This document shows, piece after piece, positions 8,448 through 16,176 of a stretch of DNA of 64,000 nt. The notes beneath the pieces were generated by a model. The model had not been told where the DNA came from and searched no databases. It saw only the letters and a list, made by a program, of their open reading frames with translations. The position numbers and the translations under genes are program-made. Every line of letters starts with the position of its first letter. Within the stretch, counting starts at the first letter, position 1. This DNA comes from Corynebacterium oculi (GTDB lineage Bacteria; Actinomycetota; Actinomycetes; Mycobacteriales; Mycobacteriaceae), in NCBI RefSeq assembly GCF_001412105.1, contig NZ_LKST01000002.1, positions 496,001 through 560,000 of the forward strand, written 5' to 3'.

Positions 8448-9562
8448 GCATACCGGATTATTCCTTCCTCTTCACCGGCCCGGCAGGCACCCTCAGCGGC
8501 GTGGGCCGTGGCGCGACCTGGCACAGCGTAGACCAGGCGCTCGGGGGGCTTAGCGACGCCACCCCCCTGGTAGCGGGAGCGCTCCCCTTCCACGTCACCG
8601 AACCACTGGCGCTCTTTAGCCCGGTGAAGTTCTGGTTTTCCCCCGGCGCTCCCGCGCTGCCGGAGGGCGAGATTCCAGGGGTGGACTCGGCGGTGTCCGA
8701 GCCCGATCCCGAGGAACATGCGCGGCGAGTGCAGGAGGCCACGGAGCGCATCCGCAGCGGCGAGTTCGAGAAGATCGTGCTCTCGCGCGGCGTGCGCTAC
8801 CAGCTCTCGGCCGAGATAGACGCGCGGGTCCTACTCGCGCGGTTCCTCACTGGTTCCGGCACCGGCCACGGGCATCTCGTGGACCTGCACAGCGCCGGGA
8901 CCGCCTACTCGGGCGCCCGGCTGGTGGGCTCCAGCCCGGAGCTGCTGCTGCTCAAACGCGGCCGATACATCGAGTCACACCCGCTGGCCGGGACCGTCGC
9001 CCGCTCTGCCGACCCAGTGAAAGACGAGGCCCTGGCCACGGAACTCATGCTCTCCGCCAAAAACATCGAGGAACACTCCTACGTCACCCGTGAGATCAAG
9101 CGGATCTTGGAACCCTGGTGCTCGGAACTAGAGGTCCCGGAGCGCCCCTCGCTCACCGCCACCTCCCACACCTGGCACCTGGGCACCCGGATCCGCGGAA
9201 TGGTACGCGAGAACGCCCTCTCCGCCGACGGCCGCCTCCGCGGCGGGGCCATCTCCGCCCTGGAACTCGCCGCCGCCCTCCACCCCACCCCCGCCGTATG
9301 CGGCTACCCCACAGCTCCCACCCAATCCACGCTCAGGGCCGAAGAACCCCAACGCGGCTTCTACGCCGGGGCCGTGGGCTGGGCCGACGACCGCGGCAAC
9401 GGCGAATGGCGCGTGACCATCCGCGGGGCCGTGGCCCAGGGCTCGCACGTACTAGCGCACGCCGGCGGCGGCATCGTGGCCGACTCCGACCCCCAAGCCG
9501 AAGTACAAGAAACCCAGACGAAACTCGGGCCGGTGCGCGCCGCCCTGGGAATCACCGAATAA
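8444..9562 (+). CDS. Isochorismate synthase (EntC/DhbC/MenF family)
   Basis: 372 aa chorismate-binding enzyme converting chorismate to isochorismate, the substrate of the preceding gene. Typical motifs are IRSGEFEKIVLSRG, SSPELLLLKRGRYIESHPLAGT, and the C-terminal block LHPTPAVCGYPT followed by RGFYAGAVGW. It starts within the stop of the isochorismatase gene. Pairing with isochorismatase and a carrier protein points to siderophore rather than menaquinone synthesis. Confidence 0.93.
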   Translation: MSIPDYSFLFTGPAGTLSGVGRGATWHSVDQALGGLSDATPLVAGALPFHVTEPLALFSPVKFWFSPGAPALPEGEIPGVDSAVSEPDPEEHARRVQEATERIRSGEFEKIVLSRGVRYQLSAEIDARVLLARFLTGSGTGHGHLVDLHSAGTAYSGARLVGSSPELLLLKRGRYIESHPLAGTVARSADPVKDEALATELMLSAKNIEEHSYVTREIKRILEPWCSELEVPERPSLTATSHTWHLGTRIRGMVRENALSADGRLRGGAISALELAAALHPTPAVCGYPTAPTQSTLRAEEPQRGFYAGAVGWADDRGNGEWRVTIRGAVAQGSHVLAHAGGGIVADSDPQAEVQETQTKLGPVRAALGITE

Positions 9563-9576
9563 AACAAGGAGAAATA

Positions 9577-9813
9577 ATGGCAACCGTAGACGAAGTAATC
9601 CACAACATCACCGCCAAGGTGGCGGACATGCTAGGCGTCACGCCCGAAAGCATCGACCCCGAGGAAGAACTCTTTGACCAGGGGCTCGACTCCGTACGAC
9701 TCATGGACCTAGTCACCGAGATCCGCAACCAAGGCTTCGACGTAGACTTTGCCGACCTCGCGGAGGACTCCCGGCTCAGCGCCTGGCGCGCGGAGCTGGA
9801 GGAGGCTGCTTAG
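9577..9813 (+). CDS. Stand-alone aryl carrier protein
   Basis: 78 aa, ATG at 9577 after AAGGAG. It is an acyl-carrier-like four-helix protein with the phosphopantetheine attachment motif DQGLDSVRLMDL, Ser39. In catechol siderophore systems this protein carries 2,3-dihydroxybenzoyl loaded by an AMP ligase. It equals the C-terminal domain of EntB, split off here. No dehydrogenase (EntA), AMP ligase (EntE) or NRPS follows in the window. Confidence 0.9.
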   Translation: MATVDEVIHNITAKVADMLGVTPESIDPEEELFDQGLDSVRLMDLVTEIRNQGFDVDFADLAEDSRLSAWRAELEEAA

Positions 9814-9937
9814 GTGGCTTCTCCTTATGTTGCTCTGTCCGACAGCACACACTCATCGCCTCCCGTGTGTCCAGCGCCAAGCACACCGCCGCCACCGTCA
9901 GGGTAACCCCCAGGGCGACGGGGTATGCACCAAACAT
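9776..9937 (-). pseudogene. Possible remnant of a membrane transporter C-terminus
   Basis: A 53-codon minus-strand frame begins MFGAYPVALGVTLTVAAVCL, a convincing hydrophobic helix, then a basic/proline tail, and overlaps the last 38 bases of the carrier-protein gene. It resembles the end of an MFS or similar transporter without its body. No upstream coding continues on this strand. It could equally be a short novel membrane peptide or chance. Confidence 0.25.
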
Positions 9938-10316
9938 CACCTTTTGTCCCTCCCCGTCTCCACAGGATTGATTTACGGGAATTAGGGTAATGCCACCGGA
10001 ATGAACGGCATCGCATTTTCACAATAAACATTCCGGGGAGTTAGCACCCCCCCCCCGCTACCTGCCCAGACCCTATCCTCACCAAGCCACAAAATTCTAT
10101 CCCCTACATTGATTGGCGTCATCAACCACGACGCACAACAGTAATACCCTCTCCCTTCCCGATAAACAGCAAACCAAATTGAGCTCCACCCTAGAATCTA
10201 ACAACGCTGGGAGCACTAGGCGCCCCCAGGAAGTGTAGGACTGGGCTCTTCTGCGGTGGGGGTATGCCCGTGGTCGCGGACTGTGAGGGCGATGCGGATG
10301 GCTTGGAGACTAGCGG
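9938..10316. other. Intergenic region with C10 tract
   Basis: No convincing gene. Base composition drops below that of the siderophore genes. A run of ten cytosines lies at 10047-10056. The last ~100 bases, read on the minus strand, give an open stretch (SLQAIRIALTVRDHGHTP) in another frame than the following gene, possibly decayed coding sequence. Confidence 0.4.
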
Positions 10317-10895
10317 TTATCTGGTTTCGGGCGCGTCCACGTGGTGAGCGCGTAGGTGCGCGGTGATCTCGGCTTCGAGGATGCTGTTGATCTTGGGATT
10401 GTCGATTGTCGGCAGGGGCAGCTGGAGATGGTACTGGCGTTGGCAGTACGTTGCGGCGTACATCAGCCATCTCGGGGAAGCGTCGGGCCAGATCTTGATC
10501 GTGAGGTCGTTGATCCAAGGTTCCACGTCGATGAGATAAGGGTCGGTGATCCAGCTCGTGGGGTTGTTGAGGAGTTCCATCTGGTTTTGGATTATTTCCT
10601 CGTCCTCGTCCATAAGTTGCTGGTTGATGATTCCCTCGGTGATCGGTGCGAGAAAGTCCTGGTAGACGAGATTCGCTGCGGTGATTTGGGCGCGACGGTT
10701 GATCTGCTCCCATTCCATTGGATTCGGCGGGGTGCCCAGTAGGGTCTCCCACTGCTCGCGCATCTGGTGGGTCAGTGCTTCGGTTTGGGTGATGCACGCC
10801 TGGAGCATGCGTTGGTAGGTCGTGTTGATCTCCTCGTTGCTGGTCTGAGGATTGAGCGCTTGGAGGTGTCGTGCGACGTCGTTGTAGTGAATCAT
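10317..10895 (-). CDS. Hypothetical protein in low-GC islet
   Basis: 192 aa from the ATG at 10895 (MIHYNDVARHLQAL), which has AAGGAG eight bases upstream. An in-frame extension to 10967 lacks a good ribosome site. Mostly helical, Gln/Asn/Glu-rich and soluble, with no signal or membrane segment. Codon use (many AAT and ATT codons) and lower GC differ from the chromosomal neighbours, which fits recent acquisition. It sits between the siderophore genes and phage-derived genes. I do not recognise a family. Confidence 0.6.
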   Translation of the reverse strand: MIHYNDVARHLQALNPQTSNEEINTTYQRMLQACITQTEALTHQMREQWETLLGTPPNPMEWEQINRRAQITAANLVYQDFLAPITEGIINQQLMDEDEEIIQNQMELLNNPTSWITDPYLIDVEPWINDLTIKIWPDASPRWLMYAATYCQRQYHLQLPLPTIDNPKINSILEAEITAHLRAHHVDAPETR

Positions 10896-11239
10896 GGGTA
10901 TCTCCTTGAGACCAGTAGATCGAATAAAATGATGTTGCCTTTGCTCCTTGCGTGCATGTGATGCCATGATTTCGCCCCTACCATGCCTATCCCGACCGGC
11001 CTACCAGTCGTTATGGTGAACCGATCATACGGGAAGGCGCTAACGCTGCGCTTAGTTTTTAAAATTGACCTATCCCCCTTTCATAAAATACCCTTGAAAT
11101 AATAAAATTCCTCCATAAATTGAATTAAACCCTTCCACTTCAGGGTTATTTATTATCGGGGTACACTTTTGCAATTCCAATTGTAGATTATCCATTTTGG
11201 CATCATCGTATATCTTATATAATTAAGCCTCGTCCCCCC
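10896..11239. other. AT-rich intergenic region
   Basis: No gene seen. The stretch 11058-11230 is strongly AT-rich for this chromosome. It contains a small dyad AACCCT...AGGGTT (11127-11146) followed by ATTTATTAT, a possible weak terminator, and TATATAATT-like promoter-type sequences. This composition marks the interior of the acquired islet. Confidence 0.5.
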
Positions 11240-11471
11240 TTAGCACAGGGAACACGCGACCTTCCCCTCCTTGACCTCATCAAACCCCTGGGGCTTGGCC
11301 TTGTACTCGTCCGTCGTAACCCTGGCATTTCGCGCGCTCCCGGGCCAGGCAAGCCTCGATGATGCGATCGAGGTCTTCCTGGGTGGCCGGGGGTTGGTAC
11401 TCGCTCGTAGTTGCCTGCTCTGGCGCGGGCACGCCCTGCGGGGTGTCGGCGGGTTCAGCGGTAGTGGTCAT
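11240..11471 (-). pseudogene. Frameshifted phage capsid scaffold protein fragment
   Basis: From the ATG at 11471 the frame gives a Pro/Thr-rich start and then TQEDLDRIIEACLARERAKC, the conserved N-terminal signature of phage scaffolding proteins (DUF4355-like), and stops at 11280. In the next frame the family continues as TTDEYKAKPQGFDEVKEG up to a stop at 11240. One frameshift near 11315 therefore breaks the gene, and the rest of a normal scaffold protein is missing. It lies downstream of a VG15-type head protein, the usual phage gene order. Confidence 0.65.
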
Positions 11472-11571
11472 GGTCTCCCTTTCTCCCCCACCTCGTGTGG
11501 TGGGGTGGTGATGGTGTCAGTCCCTCCCCAAAAAGCGGGCAAGGTCGTGGTGGTTTCCACCCACGCATGAC

Positions 11572-11605
11572 AAAACCCCGGCCACCATGACGGTGATCGG
11601 GGTTT
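11572..11605 (-). terminator. Rho-independent terminator-like hairpin
   Basis: On the minus strand AAACCCCG...CGGGGTTTT forms an 8-bp stem with an inner ATCACCGTCATGGTGG dyad. It lies between the tRNA-like element and the scaffold remnant. Confidence 0.55.
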
Positions 11606-11616
11606 AGCTAGGGGTG

Positions 11617-11670
11617 TGGTTCCTCGCCCGGGACTCGAACCCGGCGCGCCCCCTTAGCTAGGGGCGAGGA
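11617..11670 (-). ncRNA. 54-nt tRNA-like element lacking a normal anticodon/D region
   Basis: Minus strand. The 5' TCCTCGC pairs fully with 3' GCGAGGA, followed by discriminator A and an encoded CCA. A perfect T-arm, CCGGGTTCGAGTCCCGG, lies directly before the 3' acceptor strand. Only 19 bases (a CCCT/AGGG mini-hairpin plus GCGCG) replace the D arm, anticodon arm and variable loop. It could be a deleted phage tRNA, a tRNA mimic or an attachment-site remnant. CCCCTAGCTAA occurs both inside it and just after it. Confidence 0.5.
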
Positions 11671-11677
11671 TGTTTAC

Positions 11678-12025
11678 TTAGGCGGCTGCCTCTGTCAAGA
11701 CACGGCGTTCCTTGTGTGTGACTTTCTGGTCATCAAAGTAATTGTCCACGTCATCGTAGAGGGTTTCCATTCCCCACGGAGTGGTCTCAACCAGGTAGTC
11801 ATAGAGCCTATCCAGGGCGGGGATGGAACCTTCTTTGTGCCAGTCAGCTAGTTCGATGAATATCTCACCCGAGGGGTCGAAAGGGGCTATACGGATTCGA
11901 TACTCTCCTTGGAGGAAGAAAACGCCATCATGGAGTTCCGCTCCCGGTGCGTTGCTGATGGCCCGGAATACCTGTTCTGGTGTGAGCTCCGGGTGTTCCA
12001 GCACAAATGCCACAGATATAGACAC
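11678..12025 (-). CDS. Probable immunity protein for the adjacent phage-head/CdiA-type toxin
   Basis: 115 aa, small, acidic and soluble (MSISVAFVLEHPELTPEQVF...). It starts 17 bases after the toxin-bearing gene on the same strand, the usual place for a cognate immunity gene in polymorphic toxin systems. I recognise no named family. The assignment is inference from position, size and acidity. GC content is lower than the chromosomal background, as in the toxin domain. Confidence 0.5.
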   Translation of the reverse strand: MSISVAFVLEHPELTPEQVFRAISNAPGAELHDGVFFLQGEYRIRIAPFDPSGEIFIELADWHKEGSIPALDRLYDYLVETTPWGMETLYDDVDNYFDDQKVTHKERRVLTEAAA

Positions 12026-12042
12026 TGTATCCCTCCTGATCT

Positions 12043-13248
12043 TTAGGGCCAGTATAAGACGAAGCCGTTGCCAATGATAGCCACCTGGTGGAGGTAGCGT
12101 TCCTCTCGGCGGATCGCAGCGCTGAATGCTTCCGTAGCTTGCCCTTGACTCATCGTCGTCTGTGAAATATCAACGATGAGGTTTTTGGCCTGCCGCTTTC
12201 CCTCCCTGATCTGCCGTGCGATGGCACGAGGGGAACCCGCTACTTTCACATCCGTGGGTATCCCATCGACAAGGAAATCAGGGGTTGGGCGACCAACGTT
12301 TCCCGTGGGGATGCTGTCTTCTGCTTGGACTTGGTGCAGGGTAGCTCCTCGGTCACGTAGCCAGTCCCATACTTTCTTCTCCGCAAGCATGCTTTGCAGC
12401 TCCTGCTTATTCGTCGCTCGGGTGAGATCAAAGTGATTAGTGGGGCCAACAAGGCCTTTCTTGCGTAATTCCTCAGCGGAGGGCTGCGCGTGACGATCCT
12501 TCGTAGATCGTTCGCGCAATTCTTCTTTCTCACCGACTGGGTGACGAAGCCGAACCGCAGTAGTCGGCATCCACCTGGGGCGCTGTTTTTGCGCCTGGCG
12601 CTGTCGTTTCACGTGTTCTTGCCATGCTTTCTTTTGATCTGCCACCGGCCCGCGCCCGGTATAGGTCACCTCAACCCACTCGGCTTCCAGATCTTTGACG
12701 ATCTGGGGCACATCGGCGTCGCTGAGCACCTCTCTGGCACTGCACGCGCAGTTGTCATGGTACCGCGCGCCTTCTGGCCGCTTCGCCTTCTTCCCAACTG
12801 CCAGCACGGTGTCTTTGGCATACACCGCGCCCCGGGATGCCAGCATGAGGCAGAACGCACACGCTCTGGGGCCCGGCACCCGCACATAACGTGTTCCGGC
12901 TTTCCTCGTGGACTCCCACACCGTATCCCGCGCCGCCTGGCGTACCATCCTCCCTACCGGGCCTGCGAGTCTGCGCGCCGCCGCAGGAAGATCACCATCA
13001 GCTTGGTTGATCGCCCAGGACGCCGTGGAGCGCGTCTGTTCGATGTTCACCGGCTCGGCGGGCACCGGGGCCGGGAGATCCCGCGCCCCGGCCTCCAGGC
13101 GGCCGGATTCTAACGCGATGAGCGCTGAGACCACCGCTACCTGCCCGTACTGCTGCACCAGCAAAGTCACCAGGGCCTCGAACTCCAGCTTGCTCATGGA
13201 GGGCCGCGCATCGGTGGTCTTAATCAGCGTGTCCACCGCGCGGATCAC
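12043..13248 (-). CDS. VG15/MuF-type phage minor head protein with C-terminal CdiA-like nuclease toxin domain
   Basis: 401 aa. Residues about 18-175 match phage minor capsid proteins of the VG15 type, with the metal-type cluster RACAFCLMLASRGAVY (C130, C133) and RYHDNCACS (H164, C167, C169). About 176-285 is a basic, Gln-rich linker. About 290-401 resembles CdiA C-terminal nuclease domains: GRPTPDFLVDG, then PTDVKVAG giving a PD...DxK arrangement (D324, D333, K335), then IREGKRQAKNLIVDIS and a final VLYWP. Phage head proteins with exchangeable toxin tails are known as MuF polymorphic toxins. The start could be the GTG at 13248 or the ATG at 13197. The gene begins 28 bases from the CRISPR array; upstream head genes are absent. 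Confidence 0.72.
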   Translation of the reverse strand: MIRAVDTLIKTTDARPSMSKLEFEALVTLLVQQYGQVAVVSALIALESGRLEAGARDLPAPVPAEPVNIEQTRSTASWAINQADGDLPAAARRLAGPVGRMVRQAARDTVWESTRKAGTRYVRVPGPRACAFCLMLASRGAVYAKDTVLAVGKKAKRPEGARYHDNCACSAREVLSDADVPQIVKDLEAEWVEVTYTGRGPVADQKKAWQEHVKRQRQAQKQRPRWMPTTAVRLRHPVGEKEELRERSTKDRHAQPSAEELRKKGLVGPTNHFDLTRATNKQELQSMLAEKKVWDWLRDRGATLHQVQAEDSIPTGNVGRPTPDFLVDGIPTDVKVAGSPRAIARQIREGKRQAKNLIVDISQTTMSQGQATEAFSAAIRREERYLHQVAIIGNGFVLYWP

Positions 13249-13275
13249 AAATCCCTGTCAACCCACAAGTTCCCG

Positions 13276-14158
13276 GGCTCATCCCCGCTAGCGCGGGGAA
13301 GACGGCTACGGGATACGACCACCGCCCTGTCCTCGGGGCTCATCCCCGCTAGCGCGGGGAACACTTGTGAACTGCTTGATGCCGACGTTGAGGAGGGGGC
13401 TCATCCCCGCTAGCGCGGGGAACACCGCGCCGCGTCACCGCGCTCACAGGCTTACCTAGGCTCATCCCCGCTAGCGCGGGGAACACCAACCGCAGACGGC
13501 TGATCAGATGAACGCCTCGGGCTCATCCCCGCTAGCGCGGGGAACACCCCGCAAGCCTGAACCAGGATCAAGTAGATCTGGGCTCATCCCCGCTAGCGCG
13601 GGGAACACTGACGGCCGCAATACTGCCGCCGAGGGCAAGCAGGCTCATCCCCGCTAGCGCGGGGAACACTTGCCGGACGTATCCGTTAACGCCACCGGCA
13701 CCTGGCTCATCCCCGCTAGCGCGGGGAACACTGTCGCTGGGGTTTCCTCTTCCCCACTCTCACCGGCTCATCCCCGCTAGCGCGGGGAACACGTCAAGAA
13801 CTATGGCGGGTTGGCCGATCAGGTGGGCTCATCCCCGCTAGCGCGGGGAACACGCGGCCCTGCGCCACAGCGTTCTTCTTTGCGGCGGCTCATCCCCGCT
13901 AGCGCGGGGAACACCTCCGTCGTGGTTGACGCGCACGTATATCAACGGGCTCATCCCCGCTAGCGCGGGGAACACGGCAGCACGGGCGGGCTTGATGCAG
14001 CTGAGGACGGCTCATCCCCGCTAGCGCGGGGAACACCTTAAGGCCCTGGTGGATCGCTTTGGCGCGAACGGCTCATCCCCGCTAGCGCGGGGAACACGCC
14101 TGCCACGCGCCGTTGTACCCACGAGAAGGAGGCTCATCCCCGCTAGCGCGGGGAACAC
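13276..14158 (-). CRISPR. Type I-E CRISPR array, 15 repeats and 14 spacers
   Basis: Fifteen 28-bp repeats start at 13276, 13337, 13398, 13459, 13520, 13581, 13642, 13704, 13765, 13826, 13887, 13948, 14009, 14070 and 14131. On the minus strand the repeat starts GTGTTCCCCGCGCTAGC and ends GGGGATGAGCC. Spacers are 33 bases, one is 34 (13670-13703), and all look different. The repeat at 13276 has a C-to-G change near its end, which marks it as the leader-distal end. cas2 lies on the other side, so transcription runs on the minus strand from the leader at 14159-14252. Confidence 0.98.
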
Positions 14159-14252
14159 TCTTGCTGACCAGCAAAAATAAGAGCCGTTTCCTCATTCTAG
14201 CTATAACTTCCCCACCCCACACCATCACTCCCCAAAAAACCACGATCCCCAC
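14159..14252 (-). promoter_or_regulatory. CRISPR leader
   Basis: AT-richer space between cas2 and the first leader-proximal repeat. On the minus strand it has a TATAGCT -10-like element and a GCTGGTCAGC dyad a few bases before the first repeat. Position and orientation fit the leader where new spacers are added. Confidence 0.65.
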
Positions 14253-14594
14253 CTACCTCCGCGCCCTCCTCATATTCCGCGCCTTGCTCCACCCCGTTCG
14301 TCTCCGATTCTCCGGCGGTTTGGTGTGCGGCCTCATCATCAGGGTCAGTCCCTCGTAGTCTGTGGGTTGCCAGTCGTGGCGGTGGTTCCTAAATTCCATT
14401 CCCTGTTCGTTGTTGGTCTGGTACACCAGCAGGGCTCTTCCGTCTTTCACCAGCGCCACGGTGTGGTCCCAGAGTTGGTCGCGTAGTCGCGCGGTGGGTC
14501 GCCCTACGAATACTCCGGGTGCGATCTCCAGTAACCATTTGGTGAGGTCGCCACGCAAGCCCGCAGGACACGCAGTGACCACGAGGATCATCAT
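14253..14594 (-). CDS. cas2e: Type I-E CRISPR-associated endonuclease Cas2
   Basis: 113 aa, ferredoxin-like Cas2 of the I-E (CT1978/ygbF) type: MILVVTACPAGLRGDLTKWLLEIAPGVFVG. It forms the Cas1-Cas2 integrase that captures spacers. The ATG overlaps the cas1 stop by two bases and it is the last gene before the leader. A second Met follows directly. Confidence 0.93.
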   Translation of the reverse strand: MMILVVTACPAGLRGDLTKWLLEIAPGVFVGRPTARLRDQLWDHTVALVKDGRALLVYQTNNEQGMEFRNHRHDWQPTDYEGLTLMMRPHTKPPENRRRTGWSKARNMRRARR

Positions 14595-15550
14595 GGGTAT
14601 TCCTCTACTTCTCCCCAGTTCACCCCGGCGGCGATCACCTCTAGCTCGCTCCAGAGCTTGAGTTCCACATCTAGGAGGTCTTCTTTTTCCGTGACTCCCA
14701 TGAGGGCGTAGAGGTCTTTGACTATGCGTTCCATGAGTCGCAGGCGGACTACGCTGTCGCGAACGCGGCGGCGTACGTCCCCGCTTAGGTCCAGCTCAGC
14801 GCTACCGCCGTCCTGTAAAGCAGCGGCCACGGCGTCAAAGGCAGCGGGGATGGTGATCTCAGCCTTGTATAAGTCGGCAATGTCATACACAAAGGAGCGG
14901 TCGGTGCCGGTGTGCACCACGCCCAGCCCCGGGATGAAGCCCAGCCCCACGATCACTGCGTGGGTAATGCCATACAGAGCGGCGTTCGCGGCGGTGAGGG
15001 CCCGGTTGATCGGGTCACCCGAGGCGAAATCAGTGGGGTCATAGTTGCGCCTGTTCCAGGCCACTCCGGTACGTGTGGCCTCGGCGGCATAGATCTTTTT
15101 CATGCGCGCGCCCTCGCGGCCGCGCAGTTGCGCCATGCTCATGGCGGTTACGTCCTCGCCGGGGAATCTCATGCCGTACATGGCGCGGGCGCAGTTCAGG
15201 CGGGTTCGTTGGTTGCTCACTATTCGCGCCTGGAGTTGAGCCATGCGGGCCGTCTTGGCGGGGGATCGCCCGTGCGCGTAGTAGCGTACGCCGCGCTCGC
15301 CCACCCACACTGTGGAGCACCCGGCGTCGCCAAGCAGGGCCATGGCCTTGTGCGTGACGCGGGTGCCCGGCCCCAGCAGCACCACGGCGAGGGCGGTGGC
15401 GGGAACGTGCGCCACCCCGCGTTTATCCGTGATGGTCAGTGCGTTATCGGCGCGGTGGAGCGTGGCGCGCTCTACATAGAGGAAGCAGAGCCGATCCTCC
15501 ATGCGGGCCAGTTCCTGCCGTTCCAGCGGCACCTCGCCGGGGTTGGTCAT
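14591..15550 (-). CDS. cas1e: Type I-E CRISPR integrase Cas1
   Basis: 319 aa from the ATG at 15550 (MTNPGEVPLERQELARMEDRLCFLYVERATLH), which overlaps the cas6e stop as ATGA. A longer in-frame start at 15577 is unlikely. Family motifs include the NAALYGITHAVIVGLGFIPGLGVVHTG block with the conserved Glu and His/Asp metal site (AANAALYG, VVHTGTDRSFVYDIADLYK). It catalyses spacer integration with Cas2. Confidence 0.95.
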   Translation of the reverse strand: MTNPGEVPLERQELARMEDRLCFLYVERATLHRADNALTITDKRGVAHVPATALAVVLLGPGTRVTHKAMALLGDAGCSTVWVGERGVRYYAHGRSPAKTARMAQLQARIVSNQRTRLNCARAMYGMRFPGEDVTAMSMAQLRGREGARMKKIYAAEATRTGVAWNRRNYDPTDFASGDPINRALTAANAALYGITHAVIVGLGFIPGLGVVHTGTDRSFVYDIADLYKAEITIPAAFDAVAAALQDGGSAELDLSGDVRRRVRDSVVRLRLMERIVKDLYALMGVTEKEDLLDVELKLWSELEVIAAGVNWGEVEEYP

Positions 15551-16176
15551 GGCTGGGCGAGGGTGAGCAGGCCGCAACCATAGGCGCGCGCCCGCCCGAT
15601 GCCGTGGGTCAGAGTGTTACGCAACTTATCCGCATCCTCAACCTCCAACACCCCGCTGAAGCGCGCGGTGCGCAGGCTCACGTGGTTCTTGCCGCTGCCG
15701 CGCCGGAAGCGGAGGTTCTCCTGGCCGGTGGTAGCGGCGTCGATAAGCTTAAAACCTGCCTCCGGGGCGCGCTTAAGCAACCATTCCATCTGCCCCTGCC
15801 CCACCAACGGGGTGATCCGCCCGCGTTTGCCGGGCACGGGGTCAAACTTCACGGGGTTGGCCACCAGCTCGAAGCGCCACTGCTGCCCACGCAGGAGTTT
15901 CCCCAGCAAGGGGGCGTAATCGGCACTTTGGGCGGGGCGGGTATCCCAGCCCGCTTGCTCCACGATGTTCGCGGCGTCCGGTTTCTCCGGACCCACGATG
16001 TAGAGCGTGTGCTCGTGGCCTCGATGGTCCACGCGCCACAGCACGCGGGCGGCCTCCTCCGAGATGTCCGGGGGGAATGCCGAGCGCACGGCGGCGTGCA
16101 TGGCCTGTGGGTTGAGTAGCAGGGTGCGCGCGCCCCGGCGCTGCGGGTTGAGCAGCACCTTGGTGAAGGTGGTCAC
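15547..16176 (-). CDS. cas6e: CRISPR RNA endonuclease Cas6e
   Basis: 209 aa from a GTG at 16176 that overlaps the cas5e stop. It cleaves pre-crRNA at the base of the repeat hairpin and stays bound in Cascade. Recognisable features are the N-terminal FTKVLLNPQRRGARTLLLNPQAMHAAV with a histidine, and the C-terminal glycine-rich block HGIGRARAYGCGLLTLAQP. An exact 13-mer (15736-15748) is embedded here, encoding LIDA. Confidence 0.94.
   Translation of the reverse strand: MTTFTKVLLNPQRRGARTLLLNPQAMHAAVRSAFPPDISEEAARVLWRVDHRGHEHTLYIVGPEKPDAANIVEQAGWDTRPAQSADYAPLLGKLLRGQQWRFELVANPVKFDPVPGKRGRITPLVGQGQMEWLLKRAPEAGFKLIDAATTGQENLRFRRGSGKNHVSLRTARFSGVLEVEDADKLRNTLTHGIGRARAYGCGLLTLAQP

Noticed and set aside
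10216-10797. 193-codon minus-strand frame overlapping the 192-aa gene
   Set aside because: Mostly overlaps the better-supported frame (good ribosome site at 10895) and has Arg/Pro-rich shadow composition; only its last ~35 codons lie outside.
11617-11670. Ordinary functional tRNA
   Set aside because: Too short: no D arm, and the only candidate anticodon hairpin lacks U33 and normal spacing. Kept as a tRNA-like element.
14101-14360. Plus-strand 81-codon frame across the CRISPR leader and cas2 end
   Set aside because: It starts inside a spacer/repeat and runs antisense to cas2; not coding.
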